NCBI GenBank assembly: GCA_937899725.1
Contig: CALCCA010000016.1
Coordinates: 54,470-118,469 of the forward strand
DNA from: an uncultured Halomicronema sp.
GTDB taxonomy: Bacteria; Cyanobacteriota; Cyanobacteriia; Phormidesmidales; Phormidesmidaceae
Length of the DNA: 64,000 nt
Direction of reading: 5' to 3'
This document shows, piece by piece, positions 36,734 to 46,459 of the stretch. Both the position numbers and the translations under genes were made by a program. The notes under the pieces were generated by a model. The model did no database searches. It saw only the letters and a list, made by a program, of their open reading frames with translations, and was not told where the DNA came from. Numbering within the stretch: the stretch's first letter is position 1; each line of letters opens with the position of its first letter.

Positions 36734-37372
36734 TTGGGCGTCGATCTGCGCAGCTACGTATACATTGACAGCCTGCAACCGCAGCACGCCGCTTATATGG
36801 GAACCGTAGCCGTCGGGTTTTTGCCACTACCGGGTGATTCATCGCTCTGGCTCGAAATTTCCCCCGGTATTGAAATCAATCGCCTGATGGATATCGCCCT
36901 CAAGTCAGCCGTGGTGCGCCCCGCTGTGCTGATGGTGGAGCGGCTTTATGGCAACCTAGAAATTCACGCCAGTAGTCAGGCTGAAGTGCATGCCGCCGGA
37001 CGCGCGATGCTGGATGCGATCGGCGTCAGTCGGCGCGATTGTCTGCGGCCTCGGGTGATCTCTAGTCAGGTCATTCGCAACCTTGACCCGCACCACGTGC
37101 AGCTGATCAACCGCAGCCGCCGCGGCAACATGATTGTGGCCGGTCAAACCCTCTATGTCTTTGAGGTGGAGCCGGCAGCCTATGCTTCCCTTGCCGCCAA
37201 CGAAGCCGAAAAAGCCGCCCTCATCAACATTCTGCAAATCAATGCCGTCGGCAGCTTTGGACGTCTCTATTTGGGCGGTGAAGAACGCGATATTTTGGCC
37301 GCGCAGCAGGCTGTCTTATCCGTGATGGAAAGCTTGCCAGGGCGCGACCAGACTGATTTGCGCAACGAATAA
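36734..37372 (+). CDS. ccmP: CcmP, tandem-BMC carboxysome shell protein
   Basis: 212 residues with two BMC domains in tandem (about 1-100 and 105-205), starting [18 protein letters not shown], and containing [17 protein letters not shown] and [21 protein letters not shown]. It matches Synechococcus CcmP, a trimeric double-stacked shell protein with a gated pore for larger metabolites. Translation most likely starts at TTG 36734, since AGGAG (36719-36723) is properly placed and no nearby ATG fits. As usual for ccmP it is apart from the main ccmKLMN operon. Ends at the hairpin 37405-37437. Confidence 0.92.
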   Translation: MGVDLRSYVYIDSLQPQHAAYMGTVAVGFLPLPGDSSLWLEISPGIEINRLMDIALKSAVVRPAVLMVERLYGNLEIHASSQAEVHAAGRAMLDAIGVSRRDCLRPRVISSQVIRNLDPHHVQLINRSRRGNMIVAGQTLYVFEVEPAAYASLAANEAEKAALINILQINAVGSFGRLYLGGEERDILAAQQAVLSVMESLPGRDQTDLRNE

Positions 37373-37404
37373 CCGGGTTCACGGTGCTTTGGACAGGCAG
37401 TTTT

Positions 37405-37437
37405 TGTCAGGGTTTGGCGGTGTGCCAAACCCTGACA
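37405..37437. terminator. Bidirectional hairpin terminator
   Basis: TGTCAGGGTTTGGC (37405-37418), loop GGTGT, GCCAAACCCTGACA (37424-37437): perfect 14-bp stem between the convergent ccmP and Old-Yellow-Enzyme genes. T-run (TTTTT) directly before it on the + strand gives A-run reading out on that side and a T-run for the minus-strand transcript. Confidence 0.85.
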
Positions 37438-37463
37438 GTCGGTACAGATTGCTGAGCAATGCT

Positions 37464-38561
37464 CTAAGCTGACTGACTCATCGCTAAAGACGGATAGTCT
37501 GTATAGCCCCGCTCATCCCCCCCATAAAACGTGTTGGGGTCGGGCTCGTTGAGCGGCGCATTCAGCTTAAAGCGCTGGGGCAGGTCAGGGTTGGCAATAA
37601 ACAGCTTGCCGTAGGAGACCAAATCCGCTGCGCCCGCCGCGATCGCGGCATTGCCCTTAGCCTGGTCATAATCCCAATTCGTCATCAGCTTGCCGTTATA
37701 CAGCGGCCGAAATTCGCGGGTGGGAATTGGCGTGCCGCCATAACGCAAATCGGCTTCGCTGGGTTCTAGCAGATGCACATAAGCCAGATTGAACTCATTC
37801 AGCGCCTGCACCGCATAGCTAAACGTGGCCTTTGGATCAGAGTCGCTCATATCGTTAAATGTATTGCTGGGTGACAACCGCACGCCGACGCGGTCGCTGC
37901 CCCAGACTTCGACGACTGCTTGTGTGATTTCTCGCAAGAGGCGGGCGCGGTTCTCGACAGAGCCGCCGTAGGCATCGGTGCGATGGTTGCTGCCATCGCG
38001 CAAAAACTGATCGAGCAAATAGCCGTTAGCCCCATGGACTTCGACCCCATCAAAGCCTGCCGCCAGCGCATTTTTAGCGCCCTGCCGGAACTGTTCTACA
38101 ATCTCGGGAATTTCATCCAGTTCTAACGCGCGAGGCGTCACGAAGAGCTGCATGCCCTCGTAGGTCATGGCTTCGCCCGCTGGCCGCAGGGCGCTAGGGG
38201 CGACAGGCAACTCGCCATTGTGAAAGGAGGGATGAGAAACCCGGCCCACATGCCACAACTGTAGAAAAATCCGACCCCCCTGCTGATGAACACTTTCGGT
38301 GACGCGAGACCAAGCTGCTACCTGTGCCTGCGAATAAATGCCAGGGGTGTGCGGATAGCCCTGACCTAATGGGGCCACTTGGGTCGCTTCGGTAATGATC
38401 AGGCCGGCAGACGCCCGCTGACGGTAATACTCCGCATGCATCGCGATGGGGGCATCATCAGCTCCGGCTCGATTGCGCGTGAGGGGAGCCATGACGATGC
38501 GATTAGGCAGCTCATAGCGCCCGAGCTGAATGGGGGTAAACAGATCTTTAGAGTGAGTCAT
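37464..38561 (-). CDS. Alkene reductase, Old Yellow Enzyme family
   Basis: 365 residues from ATG at 38561 (MTHSKDLFTPIQLGRYELPNR); the open frame extends further upstream without support. FMN TIM-barrel NAD(P)H oxidoreductase that reduces activated C=C bonds in quinones and other electrophiles. Motifs: RIVMAPLTRNRAG, FLQLWHVGRVSH, FDGVEVHGANGYLLDQFL, FGGSVENRARLLREI-like (YGGSVENRARLL) and YGKLFIANPDL. Same strand as the thioredoxin gene upstream, 247 bases apart, and probably regulated with it by the ArsR-type regulator. Confidence 0.93.
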   Translation of the reverse strand: MTHSKDLFTPIQLGRYELPNRIVMAPLTRNRAGADDAPIAMHAEYYRQRASAGLIITEATQVAPLGQGYPHTPGIYSQAQVAAWSRVTESVHQQGGRIFLQLWHVGRVSHPSFHNGELPVAPSALRPAGEAMTYEGMQLFVTPRALELDEIPEIVEQFRQGAKNALAAGFDGVEVHGANGYLLDQFLRDGSNHRTDAYGGSVENRARLLREITQAVVEVWGSDRVGVRLSPSNTFNDMSDSDPKATFSYAVQALNEFNLAYVHLLEPSEADLRYGGTPIPTREFRPLYNGKLMTNWDYDQAKGNAAIAAGAADLVSYGKLFIANPDLPQRFKLNAPLNEPDPNTFYGGDERGYTDYPSLAMSQSA

Positions 38562-38808
38562 CGGGGACCAAACCTGCGTAAAGAGGACAATCGGCAGCAG
38601 CAGCTGAGCTGGGGGCAAACCACCGCCCAACTCATCGCTGCCATCATGAAACGTCTTATCTAACCCGACATCCATCCTGGTGAAGCGGCTGGATGACAAG
38701 GTTGTAATTAAGGGAAATCGCGACTCACTTAAGGCAGAATCGCGATCGCGCTAACGGGGCTCGTCGCCAGGAATCAATGCCCCATTAGCAAGAAACGGTC
38801 TAGGCCAG

Positions 38809-39135
38809 CTAGGCCAGATAGCGATCGAGGGTCTGAGCCAGAGTGACTTTGGGCACCGCTCCTACCACTTGGTCAACCACCTGCCCGTCCTTGAAAACGA
38901 TCAGGGTAGGAATGCTACGAATGCCGTACTGAGAAGCGATCGCAGCTTGGTCATCCGTGTTGACCTTGACGACCTTGGCCCGACCTTCATACTCTTGGGC
39001 GATTTCGTCAACCACGCCAGAGACGAGGCGACAAGGCCCACACCAGGGAGCCCAAAAGTCGACCAGCACGGGTAAGTCGTTGTTGAGAACGTCAGTGTCG
39101 AAAGTTGCTTGGGTAATTTCTGCAACGGCGGACAT
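38809..39135 (-). CDS. trxA: Thioredoxin
   Basis: 108 residues from ATG at 39135 ([15 protein letters not shown]), with GGAGG 7 bases upstream. Active site WCGPC at about residues 31-35, cis-Pro in RSIPTL, and the C-terminal ALDRYL-like helix. A TTG codon two residues earlier is also in frame but less likely. General disulfide reductase; here it is divergent from the ArsR regulator and shares the operator palindrome at 39185-39207. Confidence 0.96.
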   Translation of the reverse strand: MSAVAEITQATFDTDVLNNDLPVLVDFWAPWCGPCRLVSGVVDEIAQEYEGRAKVVKVNTDDQAAIASQYGIRSIPTLIVFKDGQVVDQVVGAVPKVTLAQTLDRYLA

Positions 39136-39184
39136 CGTCAATACCTCCGTTTACCTTAATAATGGATATGAGGCGAGAACAACA

Positions 39185-39207
39185 ATTGTTCGATTTTTTC
39201 GAACAAT
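39185..39207. promoter_or_regulatory. Operator palindrome for the ArsR-type regulator
   Basis: ATTGTTCGA (39185-39193), spacer TTTTT, TCGAACAAT (39199-39207): perfect 9-bp arms in the 106-base divergent region between thioredoxin and arsR. ArsR-family proteins bind such palindromes over the promoter. A TATAG element (39213-39217) to the right could be the -10 of the arsR transcript. Binding is inferred. Confidence 0.8.
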
Positions 39208-39241
39208 CAAACTATAGCTCGTCCGGTAAGAGACTGCAACC

Positions 39242-39571
39242 ATGAGACCGATTTATCATCCAGCCAAATCTGATCTGTCGCTAGCGGGGGTGTTGTACGC
39301 CCTCGGCGACCCGGTGCGGTTGGAAATTGTGAAGCGCTTGGCCGATGTGCCCGGTCTGCCCTGTGCGGCGATTGAGGTTTCGGTAGCCAAGTCAACCCTG
39401 TCCCATCACTTCAAGATTTTGCGCGAGGCGGGGGTGATTGCTTGCCAGAAGCAGGGTACTCAGCATCTGAATTCTTTGCGGATTGAGGATCTGAACGATC
39501 GCTTTCCCGGCTTGCTCGAAGCCGTACTGCAATCTGCCTGTGATTCAAGCAAGACGACGGTGCTGCCTTGA
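39242..39571 (+). CDS. ArsR/SmtB-family transcriptional regulator
   Basis: 109 residues. Winged HTH: VLYALGDPVRLEIVKRLAD and recognition helix VSVAKSTLSHHFKILREAGVIA. It lacks the CxCxxC metal motif of ArsR/SmtB. Cysteines are Cys41 (LPCAAI), Cys68 (IACQK) and Cys100 (SACDSS), so a thiol-based redox or electrophile switch is plausible (inference). Divergent from thioredoxin and OYE, with a perfect operator in between. By position it probably represses thioredoxin, OYE and itself. Confidence 0.9.
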   Translation: MRPIYHPAKSDLSLAGVLYALGDPVRLEIVKRLADVPGLPCAAIEVSVAKSTLSHHFKILREAGVIACQKQGTQHLNSLRIEDLNDRFPGLLEAVLQSACDSSKTTVLP

Positions 39572-39642
39572 TGATCGGAGCTTGTTCTGACCGGTCCGTT
39601 CACCGCCAGACTGTCCCCACTGAGCGGTTCCCATCGAGCAGG

Positions 39643-40686
39643 CTACAGGAGCTTCACTCGCTGACCATCCTGATTGAGTGATTGCGAAAGGGCTACTAGC
39701 GCGCTGACGAGGTCGGTGCCGATCTGGCCTGACGAAATCTCTGAATTTTGATTGTCGGCCACGCACTGGATGAAATGCTGGCAGACTGCTTTGAGCGGTT
39801 CACCCGGCGGTACCGTCACGACTTCGCGATCGAGGTCAGTGGGCACAAAGTACATGTCTTGTGGCTCAAACGCACCTCGCTGCAGCACGAGCGGTTCAGT
39901 GGGCTGCATTTCGTCAAAGACCAGGGTGCCGCGATCGCCCACCACACACAGCCGTCGTTGCTTGTCGGGATTGGCCCAGCTCACGTGAATCGTGGCTTCA
40001 AAGCCGCTGGGATAAAACAGCCGGAGCCACGCCACATCGGCTAAGCCCTTAGGGAAGTGCTCAGCCGATGTGCGATCGCCCTGCAGCCAGATTTGTCCTT
40101 GAGCAGAAACGGCGATCGGCGTCTCACCCAGCCAATGATTGAAGATGGCGATGTCGTGAATAGACAAGTCCCACAGGGCATCGACATCCGGCCGCACCGG
40201 CCCCAGGTTAGTGCGAGTTGCGTAGCCGTAGCGCAGTGGGCCGAGGGCGTCTTTGGCTAGTACTGACTGTCCGGCCTGCACAACGGGGTGAAACAAATAC
40301 GTGTGGTCGATGACGAGCTGCAAATCGTTTTGCTCAGCCAGGGCGCAGAGTTCCTCACTTTCGGCGACGTTGAGGGTGAGGGGTTTTTCAGCTAGGACGT
40401 GTTTGCCCTGCTGTAGCGCGGTTTTGATCAGGGCGTAATGGGTCGCAGCGGGCGTGGCGATCGCGACGGCATCGATATCGGAGCGGGTTAAGACCGCCTC
40501 GGCTTCAGCCGTCAGCTCAACTGAGGCCGCCAGATCAAATTTGTCGCGAATCTCAGCGTGCTGCTCGGTGCGAGGTTCTACGACAGCGACGACCTCAACT
40601 GTCGGCAGGGCCAAAAAGTTTCTCAGCAGATGGTTGCCCCATCGCCCGACGCCAAACTGTGCTAACCGAATGCGATCGCCCGTCAT
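39643..40686 (-). CDS. Gfo/Idh/MocA-family oxidoreductase
   Basis: 347 residues from ATG at 40686 (MTGDRIRLAQFGVGRWGNH). N-terminal Rossmann fold with GVGRWGNHLLRNF (dinucleotide loop), AVAIATPAATHYALIKTAL, and the AEKPLT motif with the catalytic-region Lys (HVLAEKPLTLN). C-terminal sugar-binding-type domain with GPVRPDVDALWDLSIHDIAI. NAD(P)-dependent oxidation of a sugar or similar substrate; often in cell-envelope sugar pathways. Convergent with the ArsR gene (71 bases). Confidence 0.9.
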   Translation of the reverse strand: MTGDRIRLAQFGVGRWGNHLLRNFLALPTVEVVAVVEPRTEQHAEIRDKFDLAASVELTAEAEAVLTRSDIDAVAIATPAATHYALIKTALQQGKHVLAEKPLTLNVAESEELCALAEQNDLQLVIDHTYLFHPVVQAGQSVLAKDALGPLRYGYATRTNLGPVRPDVDALWDLSIHDIAIFNHWLGETPIAVSAQGQIWLQGDRTSAEHFPKGLADVAWLRLFYPSGFEATIHVSWANPDKQRRLCVVGDRGTLVFDEMQPTEPLVLQRGAFEPQDMYFVPTDLDREVVTVPPGEPLKAVCQHFIQCVADNQNSEISSGQIGTDLVSALVALSQSLNQDGQRVKLL

Positions 40687-40753
40687 AACTTCCGCCTCTA
40701 ACCGATGTGTCAAGGCCACCGTCTCGGGTTGCCCTTACTTCAAAAATGCCCGT

Positions 40754-40774
40754 CTGGGGGGTGAAACCCCCACC
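40754..40774. terminator. Small G/C hairpin between two minus-strand genes
   Basis: GGGGGT (40757-40762), loop GAA, ACCCCC (40766-40771). In the 318-base gap between the methyltransferase (ends 41005) and the oxidoreductase. May terminate the methyltransferase transcript or be a dispersed repeat. The rest of the gap 40775-41004 shows nothing. Confidence 0.35.
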
Positions 40775-41004
40775 CTGAGAATTGCTCTTTTTACCCGATC
40801 AAACGCCAACATCGATCAGTTTTGCCAGATGCAGTCCTGCTGCTGAGCTGTTGATCAAATGCCCTAGAGAGCGGCGTTCGGTCCGTTGCTAAGGACAAGT
40901 CAGAGAGTTTCACCGCAATCAGACCAAGAGCCATTCAAGCCGGTACCGGAACGCTGCCAAGCTACTTGCCCTAGCCGTCGCGATCGCCAACTCAGTACCG
41001 CGAT

Positions 41005-41973
41005 TTACTCACTATCAGCAGGCGGCTTTTGGGCCAAGATTGCTCGATGTCGGGGATCTGTTTCTTGCGTGACAATGCGCTGAAAGCCAATCTCGGCGAG
41101 GGCAGCTTCAATGTTGAAGGTGTAATAATCGTCGCTCCAGGGTTCGGTGCTTTTCATCAGCGTAAACAGCACCGGTGGCAGCTTTTGAATCACCTCAGAT
41201 TTGGGGTTGTTGTCAGCGATCGCCAACGTGCCCCCCGGCGTCAACAGTCGCAGCACTTCTTGAAAAATGGCGCGAGCCGCCACCCGAGGCAATTCGTGGG
41301 TGACAAACTGCAGCATGATCACGTCATAGGTGGCGGCTGGCAGTCCAGTATCTTCTGCCAGAGCGTGCCGCCATTGGGCAATTTCGTTTTGCGTATCCCG
41401 CATTTGAGCGACGGCGAGCATATAGGGCGACAGGTCTAAGCCGGTCGTGGCGATCGGGGCCGTCTGTCGCTGCTGCAAAAAGCGATGGGTGGTGAACGTC
41501 GAGATGCCCACCGAACAGCCCATGTCCAAAAGCTGAGTTACCGGCTCTGGCCGATAAGCGCCCAACACTTCGTGAAAGGTGCTTCTCAGCCGCGCTTGCG
41601 CCGCTTGCCAGGTCAACCCTTCATGCGGCCAGACGCGCAGCGCCATTGAGTAGGTGGCAGATTCGGCTTCAAAGGCCGCCTGCCAGCAGAGATTGCCCGC
41701 GTCATAGGCGTGAAACGGCACCTGATAGTACGCGGGATAGGTGATGGTCGCATTCTCAATGGCGGGTAACAGCGCCTTGATATCAGAGGCTTCAAACTCA
41801 ACACAGCTTTGACGCCAGGGAATGCCATTTTTCTCAGCTGTCTTAATCAAGACTTGCCGCGCCTGACGCTTCATTAAGGCGTATAGGGGCTTGGTCTGAA
41901 TCAATAAATTCACGACCTTAGACAAAAAGTCATCCCCGGCCCAAGCTGGTTTGTGCGTTCCCGTTGCCGTCAT
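41005..41973 (-). CDS. SAM-dependent methyltransferase
   Basis: 322 residues. About 125 N-terminal residues with helical, chlorophyll-biosynthesis-like extension (VKNLLIQTKPL-type segment and VSFEASDIKAL-like region), then a class I methyltransferase fold: motif I LLDMGCSVGISTF (about 143-155), motif II TTGLDLSPYMLAVA, motif IV YDVIMLQFVTHELP and RLLTPGGTLAIADNNP. Substrate unknown. Homologues of this size are common in cyanobacteria and plastids. Stand-alone gene. Confidence 0.8.
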   Translation of the reverse strand: MTATGTHKPAWAGDDFLSKVVNLLIQTKPLYALMKRQARQVLIKTAEKNGIPWRQSCVEFEASDIKALLPAIENATITYPAYYQVPFHAYDAGNLCWQAAFEAESATYSMALRVWPHEGLTWQAAQARLRSTFHEVLGAYRPEPVTQLLDMGCSVGISTFTTHRFLQQRQTAPIATTGLDLSPYMLAVAQMRDTQNEIAQWRHALAEDTGLPAATYDVIMLQFVTHELPRVAARAIFQEVLRLLTPGGTLAIADNNPKSEVIQKLPPVLFTLMKSTEPWSDDYYTFNIEAALAEIGFQRIVTQETDPRHRAILAQKPPADSE

Positions 41974-42027
41974 GGAATCAAGCCGCTTTACATGCGTCTT
42001 TCATCCTAAGGTACGCACCGGGCAGAA

Positions 42028-42729
42028 TCAAAAGTTATCAGGATTTAGAGGACGACCGCTGTTGTTGTTCAGTCGGGTACCAGTGCCGCCATCTGCGGCA
42101 TCGAGGAAGGGCTGTAGCTCAATGTTGCCGCTGCTGCCAGAACGACCAGACGGCAAGCCGAGCACATCCCCCAGGCCATCCAAGAGGTTGTCACCTTCTA
42201 CAAAGGTGTTAACGCCGTCGGTGGTCTGACCTTGATCAGCCAGCACCAGATTGTCAAACACCATATCCCGAGTGATGACGGGGTCTTGACCCGGCGGTAC
42301 CGTAAACACAATGCGACAGCTGGGGACCGATTCTGTTGTGACACACACGGTGTTGTAGCCGTTCTCTTGACCGGTTTGGAGCTCTAACAGGCCATCGGGA
42401 CGATACTCTTCGAGCCGACGGCTGATTTCGGCACAGCGGCGGTCGGCGGGCCAGGCACTGCCCATGTCAGCCGGGGTCGCCCAAGCATACATTGCTCCTG
42501 GTTGACTGGTCGGCGCATACATCACGGTGTATTCACCATTTTGCAGCTGGCAGGTAAACCGCGCCTCATCCGACTCAGCCGTCGGTTCAGGCGTCTCAAC
42601 CTCTTCCGTATCAGGATTTTCAGAGCCGGGCTCAGTTTGCGCCCCAGCCCGATCGCCCGCCGCGCCCATCGCGATCGCTAAGCTGCCCACTAATACTGCG
42701 GTCGTAAACCCTTGCCATCTATGCGCCAT
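42028..42729 (-). CDS. COP23-domain exported protein
   Basis: 233 residues. Signal peptide MAHRWQGFTTAVLVGSLAIA followed by a low-complexity acidic stretch (residues 30-52), then a COP23 domain (circadian oscillating protein, PF14218): FTCQLQNGEYTVMYAP, CAEISRRLEEYRPDGL, YNTVCVTTESVPSCRIVF. Four cysteines may form two disulfides. Periplasmic or membrane-attached; function unknown. Same strand as obgE, with 119 bases between. Confidence 0.88.
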   Translation of the reverse strand: MAHRWQGFTTAVLVGSLAIAMGAAGDRAGAQTEPGSENPDTEEVETPEPTAESDEARFTCQLQNGEYTVMYAPTSQPGAMYAWATPADMGSAWPADRRCAEISRRLEEYRPDGLLELQTGQENGYNTVCVTTESVPSCRIVFTVPPGQDPVITRDMVFDNLVLADQGQTTDGVNTFVEGDNLLDGLGDVLGLPSGRSGSSGNIELQPFLDAADGGTGTRLNNNSGRPLNPDNF

Positions 42730-42848
42730 TGTTTTGTGTCTCCTGATGCGATCGCTGACCCGATTGTTCCTAGTCAGTCATTTATGACGGAGTGCTCATA
42801 TCAGAAGTTTCCCCGCTGGTTACAAATCTACAAATCCCACGATGCCCT

Positions 42849-43994
42849 TTAAAGACTCACCGGCTGCGTTTCTGACGGTGGGGGCACGGTGGCTTCGAAA
42901 CTTGTGGTCATGGGGCTGTCAACAGGTGAGGGCAGCTCAGCGATCGTCGAGCCGTCCTTCAAGGTTGCTTCAGTCATCCGCTCGACCGGTGCTTCCACCG
43001 GCCCCAGTTCGTCCAGCTTGTCCCAAATGGTTTGCAGCAGATCGTCCAGGTTTTGCCGTGCCACGGCTGAAATCGCAAACACCGGCTGCTGCGTCGCTTC
43101 TGCCATCAGTTCCGTCAATACCTGCGCATCATCAGCCGACATGGTATCAATTTTATTGAGCGCTAAAAACTGGGGGCGATCGCTCAACTCATGGCCATAG
43201 GCCGCTAGTTCCTCCTGAATGATGCGATAGTCACTGAGCGGGTCAGGCGCCGTCGCGTCGACTAAATGCAGCAGCAAGCGAGTCCGTTCAATGTGGCGCA
43301 AAAATTCATGGCCTAGGCCCAAACCGTCGTGAGCCCCGGCAATCAAGCCCGGAATATCAGCAAAGACCGTGCCATCGCCCGTCGGTTTGCGCACCACGCC
43401 GAGATTGGGCACCAGTGTGGTGAACGGATAATCAGCAATCTTGGGTCGCGCGGCGGACAGCGCTGAGATCAGCGTGGATTTGCCCGCATTCGGCAGGCCA
43501 ATGATGCCCACCTCAGCTAACAGTTTTAGCTCTAAGCGGATGCGCCGCACGGCCCCCTCTAAACCGGGCAAAGCATATTCAGGCGCGCGGTTGCGGTTGC
43601 TCAAAAAGTGCTTATTGCCCAGGCCGCCTTTGCCCCCTGCCGCCACTTGCAGCGTCTGCTGCGCCAGCACCAAATCACCCAGCAGCTCATCGGTATCGGC
43701 GTCATACACCGTGGTGCCGCAGGGCACTTCGATATAGCGGTCTTCGCCGCAGGCCCCGGTGCGATTGCTCGGGCCGCCTCGCATACCTGGTTTCGCTTTA
43801 AATTCGTGGGCATAGCGAAAATCAAGCAGCGTCTGCAGGTTCGTTTCTGCAATCAAATAAACTGAGCCGCCATGACCGCCATTGCCCCCCGCCGGCCCCC
43901 CCGCCGGCACATATTTTTCGCGCCGAAAGGACACCATGCCGTCGCCCCCGTTGCCGCCAATCACAGTGACTTCGACTAAATCAACAAACTTCAC
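42849..43994 (-). CDS. obgE: ObgE/CgtA, ribosome-associated GTPase
   Basis: 381 residues. N-terminal glycine-rich Obg fold (1-158: [30 protein letters not shown]), then the G domain: G1 [12 protein letters not shown]3 [13 protein letters not shown]4 LNKIDT, G5 SAVARQ. C-terminal extension acidic. Involved in 50S assembly and stringent response. Essential in most bacteria. Followed by the COP23 gene on the same strand. Confidence 0.97.
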   Translation of the reverse strand: MKFVDLVEVTVIGGNGGDGMVSFRREKYVPAGGPAGGNGGHGGSVYLIAETNLQTLLDFRYAHEFKAKPGMRGGPSNRTGACGEDRYIEVPCGTTVYDADTDELLGDLVLAQQTLQVAAGGKGGLGNKHFLSNRNRAPEYALPGLEGAVRRIRLELKLLAEVGIIGLPNAGKSTLISALSAARPKIADYPFTTLVPNLGVVRKPTGDGTVFADIPGLIAGAHDGLGLGHEFLRHIERTRLLLHLVDATAPDPLSDYRIIQEELAAYGHELSDRPQFLALNKIDTMSADDAQVLTELMAEATQQPVFAISAVARQNLDDLLQTIWDKLDELGPVEAPVERMTEATLKDGSTIAELPSPVDSPMTTSFEATVPPPSETQPVSL

Positions 43995-44469
43995 GGCCGC
44001 CTCGCCTCCTAAAAACTGAAATGCAGGAGGGACGATTCGGCTATCACCCGAGAATCAACAATCAGCCTGCGCTAAGGATCTCTATCCTATAGCGTGTCTT
44101 CTCAAAATGGCAGTAATGACGGTGCGGCATACCGGAGTACGTCACAACTGGTTGGCAACAGACCCGCTTCGCCCATCTTGCCGGTAAGAAGTCTGCCGCT
44201 CCACAGCTTGAGGAAGGGCTCAAAAAAGCATCTTGATCAGAGGACTTTGACTGTGTCAAACCCTGGAGGCTGTCATCATTTAGCGGCTGAGTTCCTATGC
44301 TGAAAGTGGTTCAGCCTCTAGCCAGGCTTACGGGACGGGCGCGGTAATGCCCATACTGTCAGGCTTTCGAGTTTAATTGAGGACGTGCCCTCGGAATACA
44401 GTACCAACTCTGTGGTGCGTTACGCTCCGCTAACGGCACCCTACCAGGGGCTGATTTTATGGCAATCTC
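43995..44469. other. Spacer with dispersed-repeat text, no gene
   Basis: 475 bases between obgE and the Crp-type regulator. Near 44413-44445, GGTGCGTTACGCTCCGCTAA followed by CGGCACCCTAC resembles a dispersed cyanobacterial palindrome. Otherwise nothing recognised. Confidence 0.45.
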
Positions 44470-45180
44470 CTAAGCCTCTTGACTCAAAGGCAGCTCACCG
44501 GGCAGACAAATCAGACCATCGCCATGGGCAGCAATAATGCCTTGCTGGCGCAACTTACCCATTAGGCGGGTAACGGTCACTCGGGTGGAGCCAATGGCAC
44601 TGCCAATTTGCGCGTGAGTCAGCGGAAAGGGGAGATAGTAGCCGTCAGCGGAAGCTTCGCCAAACTCTTCGATGAGCAGGGTGAGGAAACCGATTAGGCG
44701 ATCGATGGTGCGGCGCTGGCCTAAGGTGCTGAGCCAAAGCAGCTTGCGCTGATGCTGATGCCGAAAGGCTTCTAACACTTCACGACGAAAATGTGGCCAG
44801 TTGTCTAAATCATGCCAGTACAGCCAAATGACTGCTGTTTGATCGACATGGGCAAAGCTTTGCAGGGAGAAAGGAGACTGCGCAATAATTTCAAAGGGTT
44901 GCCCAGGGCCGACAAAACCGAGAAACGCCTCTTCGTCTTGGGCCATCAAGGGCGTTGACGCCATATCTTCTTCGCTGTCACCCGCGACGCCGACGCTTAG
45001 CTGGGCACTGCCCGTGAGTCTGACCGCCCCGCGCTGGACTAAATAAAGCAGACCCGGTCGTGACGGAATCCGCTCGTCTTTGACAAAAGTACGGCAACGA
45101 TAATGTTCTTGAGCCCAGTCTGAAATCCTTTGCCACGTGAGGAATGGGCGTGCCTGATTAGCCGAAGATGTTGGGTACAT
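44470..45180 (-). CDS. Crp/Fnr-family transcriptional regulator
   Basis: 236 residues. N-terminal cNMP-binding-like beta roll (about 35-125) whose phosphate-binding cassette is degenerate, a long dimerisation helix (about 130-160), and a C-terminal helix-turn-helix LTHAQIGSAIGSTRVTVTRL (about 192-211) almost identical to the NtcA recognition helix, so it may read GTA-N8-TAC-like sites. It is not NtcA itself: the sensory domain does not match. The gene is monocistronic with an AT-rich upstream region (45181-45477). Effector unknown. Confidence 0.85.
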   Translation of the reverse strand: MYPTSSANQARPFLTWQRISDWAQEHYRCRTFVKDERIPSRPGLLYLVQRGAVRLTGSAQLSVGVAGDSEEDMASTPLMAQDEEAFLGFVGPGQPFEIIAQSPFSLQSFAHVDQTAVIWLYWHDLDNWPHFRREVLEAFRHQHQRKLLWLSTLGQRRTIDRLIGFLTLLIEEFGEASADGYYLPFPLTHAQIGSAIGSTRVTVTRLMGKLRQQGIIAAHGDGLICLPGELPLSQEA

Positions 45181-45477
45181 ATGCGTACATTTTTAAAATT
45201 AGGACTACGTTGACCGTGCAGACTCAAACTGACCTAACCTGGTGGATGCTTTCTGATCGCTTTGACTAAAAATTCAGCCCAAAAGCCACAAATCAGAGCA
45301 GAAATAACAGCAAGAAATGAGTAATTGTACATAAAAGGTGGTTTACCTTATTTCATATTAAACCAAAGCCTACGTGTTATTTCTAGTAAATCGGATACTA
45401 AGTGATGCCGAACACACTACAAAAATGAGTAGGCTGCACTACTGGACTGAAACCCGACTAGATTTGTTGCCAGACCG

Positions 45478-46401
45478 ATGAAACTATCTGACGATGTGGT
45501 GAATTGGGTAGCGAATCTTGCGCCTAGAATCCTGTTACAAAAAGCACTTCTGTACAACCTCACGGCGACAGCAGACTTTCAGACCTCGCTGATTGAGTCA
45601 TTTCCACTCAGTGGGTTAATCGTTCCTGTGCCTGTAGGCTACCAATATCAGTCGGCGATCGCCCACTCATTGACGGCAACGGATACTCGCGATGCCGCTA
45701 CTTTAGCGCATCATCTGGCACAAGCAATTGCTCAGAGCATTTCTACTCAGAGTGGCGGCGACCGTTCAGCGGTTGCCATCCTCATGCCGGGTCTGCAGCT
45801 GCAGGCCACCCGTCAAGGATATTTGTTGATCACCCTGGCTCCAGAGGCGATCACGCACTGGCTACAGCATGTGGGCAATGCTCCAGCCCCGCCGATGATT
45901 TGCGCTGAGGGATGCGAACCGCTCCCCATCTCAGGGGGGGGATCGTGGCCGCTATGCGATCGCCTGCACCTGTCGTTACCGATGTTGCTGCAGTGGGCCT
46001 ATAGTCGCTGTGCCACCTGGTTGGGCCAGTTGGCATCCCCAGATGCCGATATCAAGCCAAATCAGACAACTCGTCGGCCCCCGGCGATCGACTTTACCCG
46101 AGTCCACAGCCACAATTCATTTTCAACCCATGACACTTTGACCGGGCATTTACTCTGGCCGACCCTCATGAGAGCCTTAGACCAGATGGCAGCGCGTCCA
46201 CAGGTCAAAACAGGGCTGGGTCAAGGCTATGCGATCGCGGCGGCGGTCTATCAGTTTGATGCAGAGACCCGGTTGAGCCACCTACCCACGCTCCTCGAAC
46301 CTGAACGGTTGCATCATGGGAGTACGCTGCGAGCGACTCAAAAGATCCTCGCGGTGATTATCACTCAGCTGTTGGGCCTTACGCCCACGAGCCATCTGTG
46401 A
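45478..46401 (+). CDS. Conserved cyanobacterial protein, possible DALR-like domain
   Basis: 307 residues. I do not recognise it with certainty. The C-terminal third (LMRALDQMAARPQ to LRATQKILAVIITQLLGL) is helical and resembles the DALR anticodon-binding domain of arginyl-tRNA synthetase; some cyanobacterial proteins of this size carry that label. The N-terminal two thirds have a Leu/Ala-rich region (about 20-110) and a Gly/Pro turn (EPLPISGGGS). No signal peptide. Followed after 58 bases by phnL on the same strand, so they may be co-transcribed. Confidence 0.5.
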   Translation: MKLSDDVVNWVANLAPRILLQKALLYNLTATADFQTSLIESFPLSGLIVPVPVGYQYQSAIAHSLTATDTRDAATLAHHLAQAIAQSISTQSGGDRSAVAILMPGLQLQATRQGYLLITLAPEAITHWLQHVGNAPAPPMICAEGCEPLPISGGGSWPLCDRLHLSLPMLLQWAYSRCATWLGQLASPDADIKPNQTTRRPPAIDFTRVHSHNSFSTHDTLTGHLLWPTLMRALDQMAARPQVKTGLGQGYAIAAAVYQFDAETRLSHLPTLLEPERLHHGSTLRATQKILAVIITQLLGLTPTSHL

Positions 46402-46459
46402 CATCGAACGTTGCGGCGATCACAACTGATTATGTGTAAACCTGAGCCCTGCCAAAATC

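Noticed and set aside
44470..45180. NtcA
   Set aside because: The recognition helix is like NtcA, but the sensory domain and length (236) do not match.
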